Part shown: in pieces, positions 56,414-64,000 of the stretch
Layout of the letters: each line of letters starts with the position of its first letter
How positions within the stretch are numbered: the stretch's first letter is position 1
Position numbers and translations under genes: made by a program
Assembly (NCBI RefSeq): GCF_019061305.1
Contig: NZ_JAHQZT010000002.1
Location: 1 to 64,000, forward strand
Source of the DNA: Marinobacterium weihaiense
GTDB taxonomy: Bacteria; Pseudomonadota; Gammaproteobacteria; Pseudomonadales; Balneatricaceae
DNA: 64,000 nucleotides
Direction: 5' to 3'
Notes under the pieces: model-generated
Seen by the model: only the letters and a program-made list of their open reading frames with translations
The model's database searches: none
What the model was told of the DNA's origin: nothing

Positions 56414-57592
56414 TCAGAAGGTATCACCCGGTACGCGCACAAAACCTTCCATCAGCACGCGGGCACTGCGGCTCATCACCGCTTTCTTGGCGGTCCATTC
56501 GCCATTCACTTCTTCCGCAGCCGCCCCCACACGCAGGGTGCCGGAGGGATGACCAAAGGTCACGGCTTCACGGGCGCCACCACCGGCGGCCAGGTTCACC
56601 AGCGTACCCGGCACGGCGGCCGCGGTTGCAATGGCAACCGATGCCGTACCCATCATGGCGTGGTGCAGCTTGCCCATGGACAGCGCGCGGACGCAGACAT
56701 CAATATCGTTGGCACCGATCTGCTTGCCGCTGGAAGCCTCGTAATCAGTAGCCGGAGCAACGAACGCAATCTTCGGCGTATGCTGACGCGCCACCGCTTC
56801 TTCGATATCCTGGATAAGACCCATCTTCACCGCACCATAGGCACGCATGGTTTCAAAACGCGCCAGCGCTTCGGCATCGGAGTTGATGTCTTTCTGCAGT
56901 TCGGTACCGGTGTAACCGATATCCGCCGCGTTAACAAAAATGGTCGGGATACCGGCGTTGATCATGGTCGCCTTGAAGGTACCAACACCCGGCACCTCAA
57001 GATCATCCACCAGGTTACCGGTCGGGAACATGGAGCCTTCGCCATCGGCGGGGTCCATGAACTCGATCACCACTTCAGCCGCCGGGAAAGTCACGCCATC
57101 CAGTTCGAAGTCACCGGTTTCCTGCACTTCACCATTGGTGATCGGCACATGGGCAATGATGGTTTTCTGGATGTTCTTCTGCCAGATGCGCACAGTGCAG
57201 ATGCCGTTTTCAGGGATACGGTCCGCATCGACCAGGCCACCGCTGATAGCAAACGCGCCGACAGCAGCGGTCAGGTTACCGCAGTTGCCGGACCAGTCCA
57301 CGAACGCCTTGTTGATCGCCACCTGACCAAACAGGTAGTCAACATCGTGATCGGGCTGGGTGCTTTTATCCAGAATAACGGTTTTGGACGTGGACGAAGT
57401 CGCGCCACCCATACCGTCGATCTGCTGACCGTAGGGATCGGGACTGCCGATTACGCGCATCAGCAGCTTGTCACGGGCTTCGCCGGGCTCCTGACAAGCG
57501 GCAGGCAGATCCTGACGACGGAAGAAAACGCCTTTACTGGTACCGCCACGGATGTAAGTAGCCGGTACTTTAATCTGGGGAACACTGGACAT
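56414..57592 (-). CDS. prpF: 2-methylaconitate cis-trans isomerase
   Basis: PrpF isomerises the trans-2-methylaconitate made by AcnD so that aconitase can finish the 2-methylcitrate cycle. The 392-residue protein of the diaminopimelate-epimerase-like fold has YIRGGTSKGVFFRRQDLP, GMGGATSSTSKTVIL, DWSGNCGNLTAAVG and GTASVAIATAAAVPGT. The ATG at 57592 follows GGAG. It is last in the operon, 228 bases after acnD; that gap holds hairpins, so it may have its own promoter. Confidence 0.95.
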   Translation of the reverse strand: MSSVPQIKVPATYIRGGTSKGVFFRRQDLPAACQEPGEARDKLLMRVIGSPDPYGQQIDGMGGATSSTSKTVILDKSTQPDHDVDYLFGQVAINKAFVDWSGNCGNLTAAVGAFAISGGLVDADRIPENGICTVRIWQKNIQKTIIAHVPITNGEVQETGDFELDGVTFPAAEVVIEFMDPADGEGSMFPTGNLVDDLEVPGVGTFKATMINAGIPTIFVNAADIGYTGTELQKDINSDAEALARFETMRAYGAVKMGLIQDIEEAVARQHTPKIAFVAPATDYEASSGKQIGANDIDVCVRALSMGKLHHAMMGTASVAIATAAAVPGTLVNLAAGGGAREAVTFGHPSGTLRVGAAAEEVNGEWTAKKAVMSRSARVLMEGFVRVPGDTF

Positions 57593-57778
57593 GTAGATGC
57601 TCCAAAATAAGTCGGTTGCCGGACGGGAGCATTCAGACAAGGAAAGGAGCGCTACAGTATTACCGGTTCGGACACGCCGTAAACCCATCCCTGGGGGCTC
57701 GATGGCGCCATCCATGGCGCCACACGGTCCGCCCCGGTAACACTGCAGCACTTGTGTCTGCGCCCTATCCGGGACACG

Positions 57779-57803
57779 CCCGAACCATCAACGACGGTTC
57801 GGG
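57779..57803 (-). terminator. Hairpin between acnD and prpF
   Basis: CCCGAACC at 57779-57786 pairs with GGTTCGGG at 57796-57803, directly after the acnD stop. Another symmetric stem (TGGCGCCAT/ATGGCGCCA) lies near 57705-57724. Neither has a U tract. They may lower prpF expression or mark mRNA ends. Confidence 0.45.
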
Positions 57804-57820
57804 ACTGGGGAGGACTGGAA

Positions 57821-60436
57821 TCAGGCAGCGCCTTCCGCTTCCAGGAACTCCTTGGCGAAGCGCTGCAGGACACCACCAGCCTTGTAGGTTTCTACTTCGG
57901 CCGCAGTATCCAGACGGCAGATCACCGGCACTTCAACGGTTTCGCCGTTGCGACGGTTGATCACCAGCGTCAGTTCAGCACCCGGCGCGATCTCACCCTT
58001 CACATCATAGGTCTCGGTACCATCGATACCGTAGGTGTGACGGGTTTCGCCGTCCTTGAACTGCATCGGCAATACGCCCATGCCGACCAGGTTGGTACGG
58101 TGGATGCGCTCGAAACCTTCGGCCACGATCGCTTCCACGCCGGCCAGACGCACGCCCTTGGCCGCCCAGTCACGAGACGAGCCCTGACCGTAATCGGCAC
58201 CGGCAACAATAATGAGGTTCTGCTTGCGGTTCATGTAGGTTTCAATCACTTCCCACATGCGCATCTGCTGGCCTTCCGGCTCCAGACGCGCCAGAGAGCC
58301 CTGAATCACCTCACCATTCGCATCCAGACACATTTCGTTCAGCAGTTTCGGGTTGGCGAATGTAGCCCGCTGTGCGGTCAGGTGATCACCACGGTGGGTC
58401 GCGTAGGAGTTGAAGTCCTCCTCCGGCAGGCCCATCTTCGCCAGGTACTCACCGGCCGCAGAGCTGGCCAGAATGGCATTGGACGGTGACAGGTGGTCGG
58501 TGGTGATGTTGTCACCCAGCACCGCCAGCGGACGCATGCCACTCAGGGTACGCTCACCGGCCAGTGCGCCTTCCCAGTACGGCGGACGACGGATGTAGGT
58601 GGACATTTCACGCCAGTCGTACAGCGGGCTCTCCGCTTCTTCGACCTGACCCAGATCGAACATCGGGATGTAGACCTGCTTGAACTGCTCCGGCTTCACG
58701 CTTTCCTTGACGATCGCATCGATCTCTTCATCCGACGGCCACAGATCCTTCAGGGTAACCGGGTTACCGTTCTGGTCGGTGCCCAGCACATCCTTTTCGA
58801 TGTCGAAACGCACGGTACCGGCGATGGCGTAGGCCACAACCAGCGGCGGAGACGCCAGGAACGCCTGCTTCGCGTACGGGTGGATACGGCCGTCGAAGTT
58901 GCGGTTGCCGGACAGGACGGCAGTTGCATACAGATCGCGGTCGATGATTTCCTGCTGGATTTTCGGATCCAGTGCACCGGACATGCCGTTACAGGTGGTG
59001 CAGGCATAGGCCACGATACCGAAGCCCAGTTTTTCCAGTTCCGGCAGCAGGCCGGCTTCTTCCAGGTACAGACGCGCCACCTTGGAACCCGGCGCAAAAG
59101 AAGACTTGACCCAGGGCTTGCGGATCAGACCCAGCTCGTTGGCTTTCTTCGCCAACAGGCCGGCCGCTACTACGTTGCGCGGGTTGGAGGTGTTGGTGCA
59201 GGACGTGATCGCCGCGATGATGACAGCGCCGTCCGGCAGCAGACCTTCCTCCTCTTCTTTGCGCGCCGCAGCCAGCTTGTCTTCGTCGGCAATGCCGCGC
59301 TCGTGCAGTGCTGACGTCGGCAGACGACGGTGCGGGTTGGAGGGACCGGCCAGGTTACGCTCAACAGACGACAGATCGAACGTCAGTACGCGCTCGTACT
59401 GAGCGGTTTTGAGATCATCCGCCCAAAGACCGGTTTCCTTGGCGTACTGCTCAACCAGTGCGACCTGCTCCGGCTCACGACCGGTCAGCTTCAGGTAGTC
59501 GATGGTCTGGTCATCGATGTAGAACATCGCCGCAGTGGCACCGTATTCCGGTGTCATATTGGAGATGGTGGCACGGTCACCGATGGTCAGGCTGTCCGCC
59601 CCTTCGCCGAAGAACTCCAGGTAAGCACCGACCACACGCTCCTTGCGCAGGAATTCGGTGATCGCCAGTACAATATCGGTCGCGGTAATGCCCGGCTTGC
59701 GCTGCCCCGTCAGCTCGACACCGACGATATCCGGCAGACGCATCATGGACGGGTGGCCCAGCATCACGGTTTCGGCTTCCAGACCGCCCACACCGATGGC
59801 GATTACACCCAGCGCATCCACGTGCGGAGTGTGCGAGTCGGTACCGACACAGGTATCCGGGTAGGCGACGCCGTCGCGCGCCTGAATCACCGGCGACATC
59901 TTCTCCAGGTTGATCTGGTGCATGATGCCGTTACCGGCCGGGATCACGTCCACGTTCTTGAACGCGGTTTTGGTCCAGTCGATGAAGTGGAAACGGTCTT
60001 CGTTGCGGCGATCTTCAATGGCGCGGTTTTTTTCGAACGCTTCCGGATCAAAACCCGGCGCTTCAACGGCCAGAGAATGGTCGACGATCAGCTGTGTCGG
60101 TACAACCGGGTTGACCTTGGCCGGGTCACCACCCTTTTCAGCAATAGCATCACGCAGACCGGCCAAGTCGACCAACGCGGTCTGACCCAAGATGTCATGA
60201 CAGACGACACGCGCCGGATACCAGGGAAAGTCCAGATCACGCTTGCGCTCGATCAGCTGCTTGAGGGAGTCGGTCAGCGCGGCCGGATCGCAGCGACGAA
60301 CCAGCTGCTCGGCCAGGACACGAGACGTATACGGCAGTTTGGCATAGGCACCGGGTTCTATCGCATCAACCGCCGCGCGGGTGTCGAAGTAATCCAGGCC
60401 TGTGCCGTTAAGAGATTTACGAAATTCTGTATTCAT
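57821..60436 (-). CDS. acnD: 2-methylcitrate dehydratase, Fe/S-dependent
   Basis: AcnD is an aconitase-family enzyme that dehydrates 2-methylcitrate to trans-2-methylaconitate. The 871-residue protein has the cluster cysteines in TSCTNTSNPRNV and CTTCNGMSG, the substrate region DSHTPHVDALGVIAIGVGG, and GADYGQGSSRDWAAKG in the swivelling domain. ATG 60436 (MNTEFRKSLNGTG) fits the family start; ATG 60466 is an alternative ten codons upstream with a somewhat better ribosome site. Its presence with prpF replaces prpD. Confidence 0.96.
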   Translation of the reverse strand: MNTEFRKSLNGTGLDYFDTRAAVDAIEPGAYAKLPYTSRVLAEQLVRRCDPAALTDSLKQLIERKRDLDFPWYPARVVCHDILGQTALVDLAGLRDAIAEKGGDPAKVNPVVPTQLIVDHSLAVEAPGFDPEAFEKNRAIEDRRNEDRFHFIDWTKTAFKNVDVIPAGNGIMHQINLEKMSPVIQARDGVAYPDTCVGTDSHTPHVDALGVIAIGVGGLEAETVMLGHPSMMRLPDIVGVELTGQRKPGITATDIVLAITEFLRKERVVGAYLEFFGEGADSLTIGDRATISNMTPEYGATAAMFYIDDQTIDYLKLTGREPEQVALVEQYAKETGLWADDLKTAQYERVLTFDLSSVERNLAGPSNPHRRLPTSALHERGIADEDKLAAARKEEEEGLLPDGAVIIAAITSCTNTSNPRNVVAAGLLAKKANELGLIRKPWVKSSFAPGSKVARLYLEEAGLLPELEKLGFGIVAYACTTCNGMSGALDPKIQQEIIDRDLYATAVLSGNRNFDGRIHPYAKQAFLASPPLVVAYAIAGTVRFDIEKDVLGTDQNGNPVTLKDLWPSDEEIDAIVKESVKPEQFKQVYIPMFDLGQVEEAESPLYDWREMSTYIRRPPYWEGALAGERTLSGMRPLAVLGDNITTDHLSPSNAILASSAAGEYLAKMGLPEEDFNSYATHRGDHLTAQRATFANPKLLNEMCLDANGEVIQGSLARLEPEGQQMRMWEVIETYMNRKQNLIIVAGADYGQGSSRDWAAKGVRLAGVEAIVAEGFERIHRTNLVGMGVLPMQFKDGETRHTYGIDGTETYDVKGEIAPGAELTLVINRRNGETVEVPVICRLDTAAEVETYKAGGVLQRFAKEFLEAEGAA

Positions 60437-60485
60437 GGCGTCGGGAGTCCATCGAGTAGTGTTCATTGACGCGGGCCTGAGACAA

Positions 60486-60505
60486 TCCGGCTACTGTTAG
60501 CCGGA
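60486..60505 (-). terminator. Hairpin in the prpC-acnD gap, distal
   Basis: TCCGGCTA at 60486-60493 pairs perfectly with TAGCCGGA at 60498-60505 around CTGT. It is one of two stems in the 133-base gap and has no U run, so it is a processing, pausing or stabilising element rather than a full stop. Confidence 0.45.
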
Positions 60506-60532
60506 GACTCAGACCTGTATACCAAACGAAGA

Positions 60533-60564
60533 CGGGGCGCAGCTGCGTGAGCGGCTGCACCCCG
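60533..60564 (-). terminator. Hairpin after prpC
   Basis: CGGGG and GCAGC (60533-60543) pair with GCTGC and CCCCG (60554-60564) with one mismatch. It lies six bases past the prpC stop and resembles a 3'-end stabilising stem. Confidence 0.45.
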
Positions 60565-60569
60565 GCGCA

Positions 60570-61700
60570 TCAGGCGCGCTCTTCGATCGGCACCCACTCG
60601 GCCGATTCAGGGCCGGTGTAGTCCGCGGACGGACGGATAATGCGGTTATTGGCACGCTGCTCCATGACGTGAGCGGTCCAGCCGGCAACACGCGAACATA
60701 CGAAGATCGGCGTAAACAGCTCGGTCGGGATACCCATGAAGTGGTACGCGGATGCATGGAAGAAGTCAGCGTTGCAGAACAGCTTCTTCTCGCGCCACAT
60801 GACCGCTTCAACACGCTCTGACACCGCGTACAGGACGGTATCACCCACCTGATCAGCCAGCTTCTTGGACCATTCCTTAATAATGGCGTTACGCGGATCG
60901 GACTCGCGGTAGATCGCGTGGCCGAAGCCCATGATCTTGTCCTTGCGCGCCAGCATGCCCATGATCTTGTCTTCGGCTTCGTCAGCCGATGTCCAGTTCT
61001 CGATCATCGCCATGGCCGCTTCGTTGGCACCGCCGTGCAGCGGGCCACGCAGAGAACCGATTGCGCCGGTGACGCAGCTGTGGATGTCGGACAGGGTGGA
61101 CGCACAGACGCGCGCCGTGAAGGTAGACGCGTTGAACTCGTGCTCCGCGTACAGGATCAGGGATGCGTGCATCACCTTAACGTGCAGCGGGTCCGGCTGT
61201 TTGTCATGCAGGGTCCACAGGAAATGCTCGGCAATGGAATCAGCGCCCGTTTCAGTATCAACACGCTTGCCATTGTGGGCGAAGTTGTACCAGTAGTTAA
61301 TGATCGATGGGAACACCGCCAGCATGCGATCGATCTTGTCATGCTGCTCGCTGAAGTCCTGCTCGGTCTCCAGGTTGCCCAGCATGGAACAGCCGGTACG
61401 CATGACGTCCATCGGATGAGCATCCTTGGGGATCTGCTCCAGTACGATTTTCAGGGCGTCCGGCAGACCACGCATGCCTTTCAGTTTTGCCTTATAGGCG
61501 TCCAGCTCTGCCTGGTTGGGCAGCTTGCCATACAGCAGCAGGTAAGCAACTTCTTCGAACTGCGCCTTGTCAGCCAGTTCCTTGATGTCGTAACCGCGGT
61601 AGGTGAGGCCGGCACCGGATTTACCCACGGTACACAGCGCGGTTTCACCAGCAGACTGACCACGCAGGCCTGCGCCACCGAGTTTCTTTGCTTCTGCCAT
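60570..61700 (-). CDS. prpC: 2-methylcitrate synthase
   Basis: PrpC condenses propionyl-CoA and oxaloacetate. The 376-residue citrate-synthase-family protein has the catalytic histidines in GPLHGGANE and GFGHAIY and the aspartate region FCNADFFHASAYHFMGIP. The N-terminal GLRGQSAGETALCTVGKSGA is typical of PrpC rather than GltA. AAGGAGAGA precedes the ATG at 61700. It is third in the operon, 87 bases after prpB. Confidence 0.96.
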   Translation of the reverse strand: MAEAKKLGGAGLRGQSAGETALCTVGKSGAGLTYRGYDIKELADKAQFEEVAYLLLYGKLPNQAELDAYKAKLKGMRGLPDALKIVLEQIPKDAHPMDVMRTGCSMLGNLETEQDFSEQHDKIDRMLAVFPSIINYWYNFAHNGKRVDTETGADSIAEHFLWTLHDKQPDPLHVKVMHASLILYAEHEFNASTFTARVCASTLSDIHSCVTGAIGSLRGPLHGGANEAAMAMIENWTSADEAEDKIMGMLARKDKIMGFGHAIYRESDPRNAIIKEWSKKLADQVGDTVLYAVSERVEAVMWREKKLFCNADFFHASAYHFMGIPTELFTPIFVCSRVAGWTAHVMEQRANNRIIRPSADYTGPESAEWVPIEERA

Positions 61701-61722
61701 CTGTCTCTCCTTAATCTGTTGT

Positions 61723-61744
61723 CGGGAGGATTGGGGACCTCCCG
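61723..61744 (-). terminator. Hairpin between prpB and prpC
   Basis: CGGGAGG at 61723-61729 pairs with CCTCCCG at 61738-61744. It lies in the intercistronic gap close to the prpC ribosome site, so it may affect relative expression. Confidence 0.45.
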
Positions 61745-61787
61745 TTACCAGTTATCTCGATCCGTTATCCGGATGATGACGTTGTAA

Positions 61788-62681
61788 TTATTTGTTCTTG
61801 CCTTCCTGGAACAGGGCGTCCAGTTTCTGCTCGAAATCGTGATAGTTGAGGAAATCGTACAGTTCCATGCGGGTCTGCATAGTGTCGACAACAGCCTTCT
61901 GATCACCGTCCTGCAGCAGGTGTTCATATACATTCAGCGCGGCCTTGTTGGCAGCACGGAAAGCGGACAGCGGGTACAGCACCATGGTGGCACCGGCTTC
62001 CGCCAGCTCGGCCTTGTTGAACAGAGGCGTAGCACCGAATTCGGTAATGTTGGCCAGCAGGTGAGCACCGTTGATGCCCTTGGAGAACGCCTGATAGTCG
62101 TCCAGCGTGTGCACCGCTTCAGCGAAGATACCGTCTGCACCGGCTTCCAGACATGCCTGGGCACGCTCTACCGCAGCATTTAGACCTTCCATCTGGAAGG
62201 CATCGGTACGCGCCATGATGAAGAAGTCATCATCAGTGCGCGCGTCGACAGCCGCCTTGACACGGTCAACCATCTCTTCCAGAGAAACGATTTCCTTGTT
62301 CGGGCGATGACCACAGCGCTTCTGCGCCACTTGGTCTTCAATATGAACAGCGGCAGCACCGCCCTTTTCCATTTCCTTGATGGTGCGAGCAATATTGAAA
62401 GCACCACCCCAGCCGGTATCGATGTCGACCATCAGCGGCGTGTCAACGGCACTGGTGATGCGGCACACGTCTTCCAGCACGTCATTCATGGAGGTCATAC
62501 CCAGATCGGGCAGGCCGTAGGAAGCGTTGGCGACACCGCCACCGGACAGGTAAATTGCCTGGTGACCCACACGAGTTGCCATCATTGCGTTGTAAGCATT
62601 GACGGTACCAACGATCTGCAGCGGCTGGTTCTCAGCCAGCGCTTTACGGAAGCGCGCACCCGCAGTCAGTTTCTCAGCCAT
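61788..62681 (-). CDS. prpB: 2-methylisocitrate lyase
   Basis: PrpB splits 2-methylisocitrate into pyruvate and succinate. The 297-residue enzyme of the isocitrate-lyase/PEP-mutase family has [19 protein letters not shown], the metal-binding DIDTGWGG and the catalytic [12 protein letters not shown] 62681 after GGGGATAA is used; the frame is open to 62744. The start overlaps the end of the regulator gene by eight bases. Confidence 0.97.
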   Translation of the reverse strand: MAEKLTAGARFRKALAENQPLQIVGTVNAYNAMMATRVGHQAIYLSGGGVANASYGLPDLGMTSMNDVLEDVCRITSAVDTPLMVDIDTGWGGAFNIARTIKEMEKGGAAAVHIEDQVAQKRCGHRPNKEIVSLEEMVDRVKAAVDARTDDDFFIMARTDAFQMEGLNAAVERAQACLEAGADGIFAEAVHTLDDYQAFSKGINGAHLLANITEFGATPLFNKAELAEAGATMVLYPLSAFRAANKAALNVYEHLLQDGDQKAVVDTMQTRMELYDFLNYHDFEQKLDALFQEGKNK

Positions 62682-63396
62682 GTTTATCCCCTTCTGGTTT
62701 GATATCGGTTTCCAGCTTGGCTTCGATGTTGCGGCGCGCGGCACTGATATGGCGGCGCATCAGCATCTCGGCCAGTTCTTCGTCCCGTGACTCGATTGCA
62801 TCGATAATCTGTCGATGCTCCTTGAGTGCACGTTTGGGGCGCGAGCTGGATACACTGAATTGATAACGGTACATGCGTACCAGGTGGTACAGGTCGTCAC
62901 CGAGAAGTTCCAGCAGTTTGGAGTTCTTGCTGCCCTGCACGATTCGGTAATGGAAGTCGAGATCGCCTTCCTTCTGAAAGTAGGAGCGCCCTTCGCGCTG
63001 TTCGACGGAAGCCTCGTGCTCATCCAAGAGCTGCTTGAGACTGGCAATTTCGTCGTCCGTCATGTTCTGGGCCGCCTGACGGCAAGCCATGCCTTCAAGC
63101 GCTTCTCTTACACGATAAATCTCGATCAGTTCGTGTGCTGACAGCTTAACGACACGCGCGCCGACATGCGCCTTGCGCTCAACCAGGCGCCAGCCCTCAA
63201 GACGGCGAATGGCTTCACGCAGCGGGCCACGGCTGATACCGTAGGTCCGAGCCAGCTCAGGCTCACTGATCTTCTGTCCCGGAGGAATCTCGCCCTTGAC
63301 GATGGCTGTCACGATCTGACGGCACACGCGATCAGCCAGGGTTCGAGTTTCAGGTTCCAGTGGCACCACTTTTGGCTGCCCGCTTTTTTCATTCAC
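62674..63396 (-). CDS. GntR/FCD transcriptional regulator of the propionate operon
   Basis: This 240-residue regulator of the FadR subfamily has a winged helix-turn-helix at about 22-85 ([20 protein letters not shown] then [16 protein letters not shown]). An all-helical FCD ligand domain follows, with metal-type histidines in [17 protein letters not shown] and RRHISAARR. It is first in the prp operon and overlaps prpB. In enterobacteria this role is played by a sigma54 activator PrpR; the GntR type is usual in Pseudomonas relatives. The operator 24 bases upstream suggests autoregulation, with a cycle metabolite such as 2-methylcitrate as likely effector. Confidence 0.92.
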   Translation of the reverse strand: MNEKSGQPKVVPLEPETRTLADRVCRQIVTAIVKGEIPPGQKISEPELARTYGISRGPLREAIRRLEGWRLVERKAHVGARVVKLSAHELIEIYRVREALEGMACRQAAQNMTDDEIASLKQLLDEHEASVEQREGRSYFQKEGDLDFHYRIVQGSKNSKLLELLGDDLYHLVRMYRYQFSVSSSRPKRALKEHRQIIDAIESRDEELAEMLMRRHISAARRNIEAKLETDIKPEGDKHG

Positions 63397-63418
63397 GTTT
63401 TACACAACCCCTGATCAA

Positions 63419-63434
63419 GATTGTCGACAATATT
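63419..63434. promoter_or_regulatory. Operator of the propionate regulator
   Basis: The palindrome ATTGTCGACAAT occupies 63420-63431. Extended to 16 bases it is identical, on the minus strand, to 40990-41005 in front of ppsR. A degenerate copy (ATTGTCAACAT) is at 63491-63501. The position just ahead of the regulator start fits repression of the whole prp operon. Confidence 0.75.
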
Positions 63435-63526
63435 TTGAGAAACTAAGATACCGATGCCAATTCAGGCCGTCAACTCAACCAGACTGAAAAATTGTCAACA
63501 TCAGACAAAAGTCTAGGGGGATTCCC

Positions 63527-64000
63527 TCAGCTAATGTGTTGATAGCGCTGCAGCTCATCATTCATGATCCGCGCGATCTGTCGCGGTTTCTGAAACGGCA
63601 GCGAATGATCCGTCCCGGGCACCATGAAGTAGTGCCAGTTCGGCATGCGTTCGGCCAGACTAAGATGCAACTGATGCATTAATTCAACACTCTGTCCACC
63701 AATGAAACTGCTGACATCGCCCTGCGCATGCAGCAGTTCGTCACGGTTCAGCCGGTTGATCGCATCCGTCACCGCATCCAGCGCATGTGCAAATCCCAGC
63801 GGGCGTAGCGCCAGTCGGCTGACTGCAACCGAGTCGGCCTGTGCCGTAACCTTGCGATTAGGTGAGATAGTATCCAGAAACTGACGAATGCCGCGCTCAC
63901 GATCATCCGAACGCAGATGAACGGCAGCAGCCGAATATTTACGGCGCAACTCGACCGTGCTGTCCCAGTCGGGACGGTCCAACACCGCCGATTCCAGCAG
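63527..64000 (-). CDS. Alpha/beta-hydrolase, C-terminal part (cut by window edge)
   Basis: This leftward frame of 157 codons stays open to the right window edge, so only the C-terminus is seen. DELLHAQGDVSSFIGGQSVE and YFMVPGTDHSLPFQKPRQIA are typical of the last strands of alpha/beta-hydrolases, with the catalytic histidine in GTDHSLPF. The nucleophile lies outside the window. The substrate is unknown; it is not obviously part of the prp operon, which begins 131 bases to the left. Confidence 0.75.
   Translation of the reverse strand: MLESAVLDRPDWDSTVELRRKYSAAAVHLRSDDRERGIRQFLDTISPNRKVTAQADSVAVSRLALRPLGFAHALDAVTDAINRLNRDELLHAQGDVSSFIGGQSVELMHQLHLSLAERMPNWHYFMVPGTDHSLPFQKPRQIARIMNDELQRYQHIS

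Noticed and set aside
59330-60469. 379-codon plus-strand frame opposite acnD
   Set aside because: Antisense of an aconitase-family gene with intact cluster motifs.

Overview
The window looks like a chromosomal segment from a GC-rich, aerobic marine gammaproteobacterium. The closest overall resemblance by gene content is to Oceanospirillales/Pseudomonadales-type genomes such as the Marinobacterium/Neptunomonas group; that placement is inference. The evidence is the block lpxH-ppiB-glnS-cysS-folD-tRNAs-tig-clpP-clpX, which is arranged much as in Pseudomonas, together with PQQ synthesis, a TRAP transporter, a trimethylamine-monooxygenase-like enzyme, selenouridine synthesis and the acnD/prpF form of the 2-methylcitrate cycle. 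Most of the window is ordinary core and catabolic chromosome. I see no prophage, insertion sequence or CRISPR array.

Layout. 1-600: start of an AT-rich gene for a probable membrane protein, with a perfect dyad in its leader. 0.6-3.3 kb: a three-gene ABC importer. 3.7-5.5 kb: a TerB-like protein and an EamA transporter. 5.5-10.7 kb: pqqABCDE plus a prolyl-oligopeptidase-type hydrolase, read leftward, followed by the aldehyde dehydrogenase exaC (11.1-12.6 kb). No PQQ-dependent dehydrogenase is in the window. 12.8-15.6 kb: dctPQM-type TRAP transporter. 15.8-19.3 kb: tig-clpP-clpX. 19.5-19.9 kb: a tRNA operon (Arg, His, Leu, His in transcription order) with a near-consensus promoter. 20.1-29.1 kb: folD, a CHASE-PAS-PAS sensor without output domain, cysS, a lipoprotein gene, glnS, ppiB, lpxH and miaE. 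29.3-38.2 kb: LysE-type exporter, TonB receptor, YghU-like GST, luciferase-like oxidoreductase, CvfB-like S1 protein, diguanylate cyclase, nitroreductase and a small basic protein.

38.4-42.2 kb: divergent ppsA and ppsR (PEP synthase and its regulator), with a DOPA-dioxygenase-like gene. 42.3-45.2 kb: efpL (EF-P-like), selD and selU (tRNA 2-selenouridine). 45.2-46.6 kb: Tmm-like flavin monooxygenase. 47.0-49.2 kb: paaX, a DUF2889 gene and paaY, without the phenylacetate catabolic genes. 49.2-52.2 kb: a candidate small RNA, an isochorismatase-fold hydrolase, and aacS behind a 32-bp perfect palindrome. 52.2-56.3 kb: dsbD, DAHP synthase and a CHASE-only membrane protein. 56.4-63.4 kb: the propionate operon gntR-prpB-prpC-acnD-prpF. 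The right edge cuts an alpha/beta-hydrolase gene.

The most interesting signal is regulatory. A 16-base sequence centred on TTGTCGACAA lies just upstream of the GntR/FCD regulator of the propionate operon and recurs exactly, 22 kb away, in front of ppsR. This suggests that the propionate regulator also controls conversion of pyruvate to PEP, a logical link because the 2-methylcitrate cycle produces pyruvate. Other notable items are two CHASE proteins lacking any output domain, an orphan terminator that implies a small RNA carrying a CCTCCTTT motif, and distinct palindromes in front of paaX, paaY, aacS and the leftmost gene.
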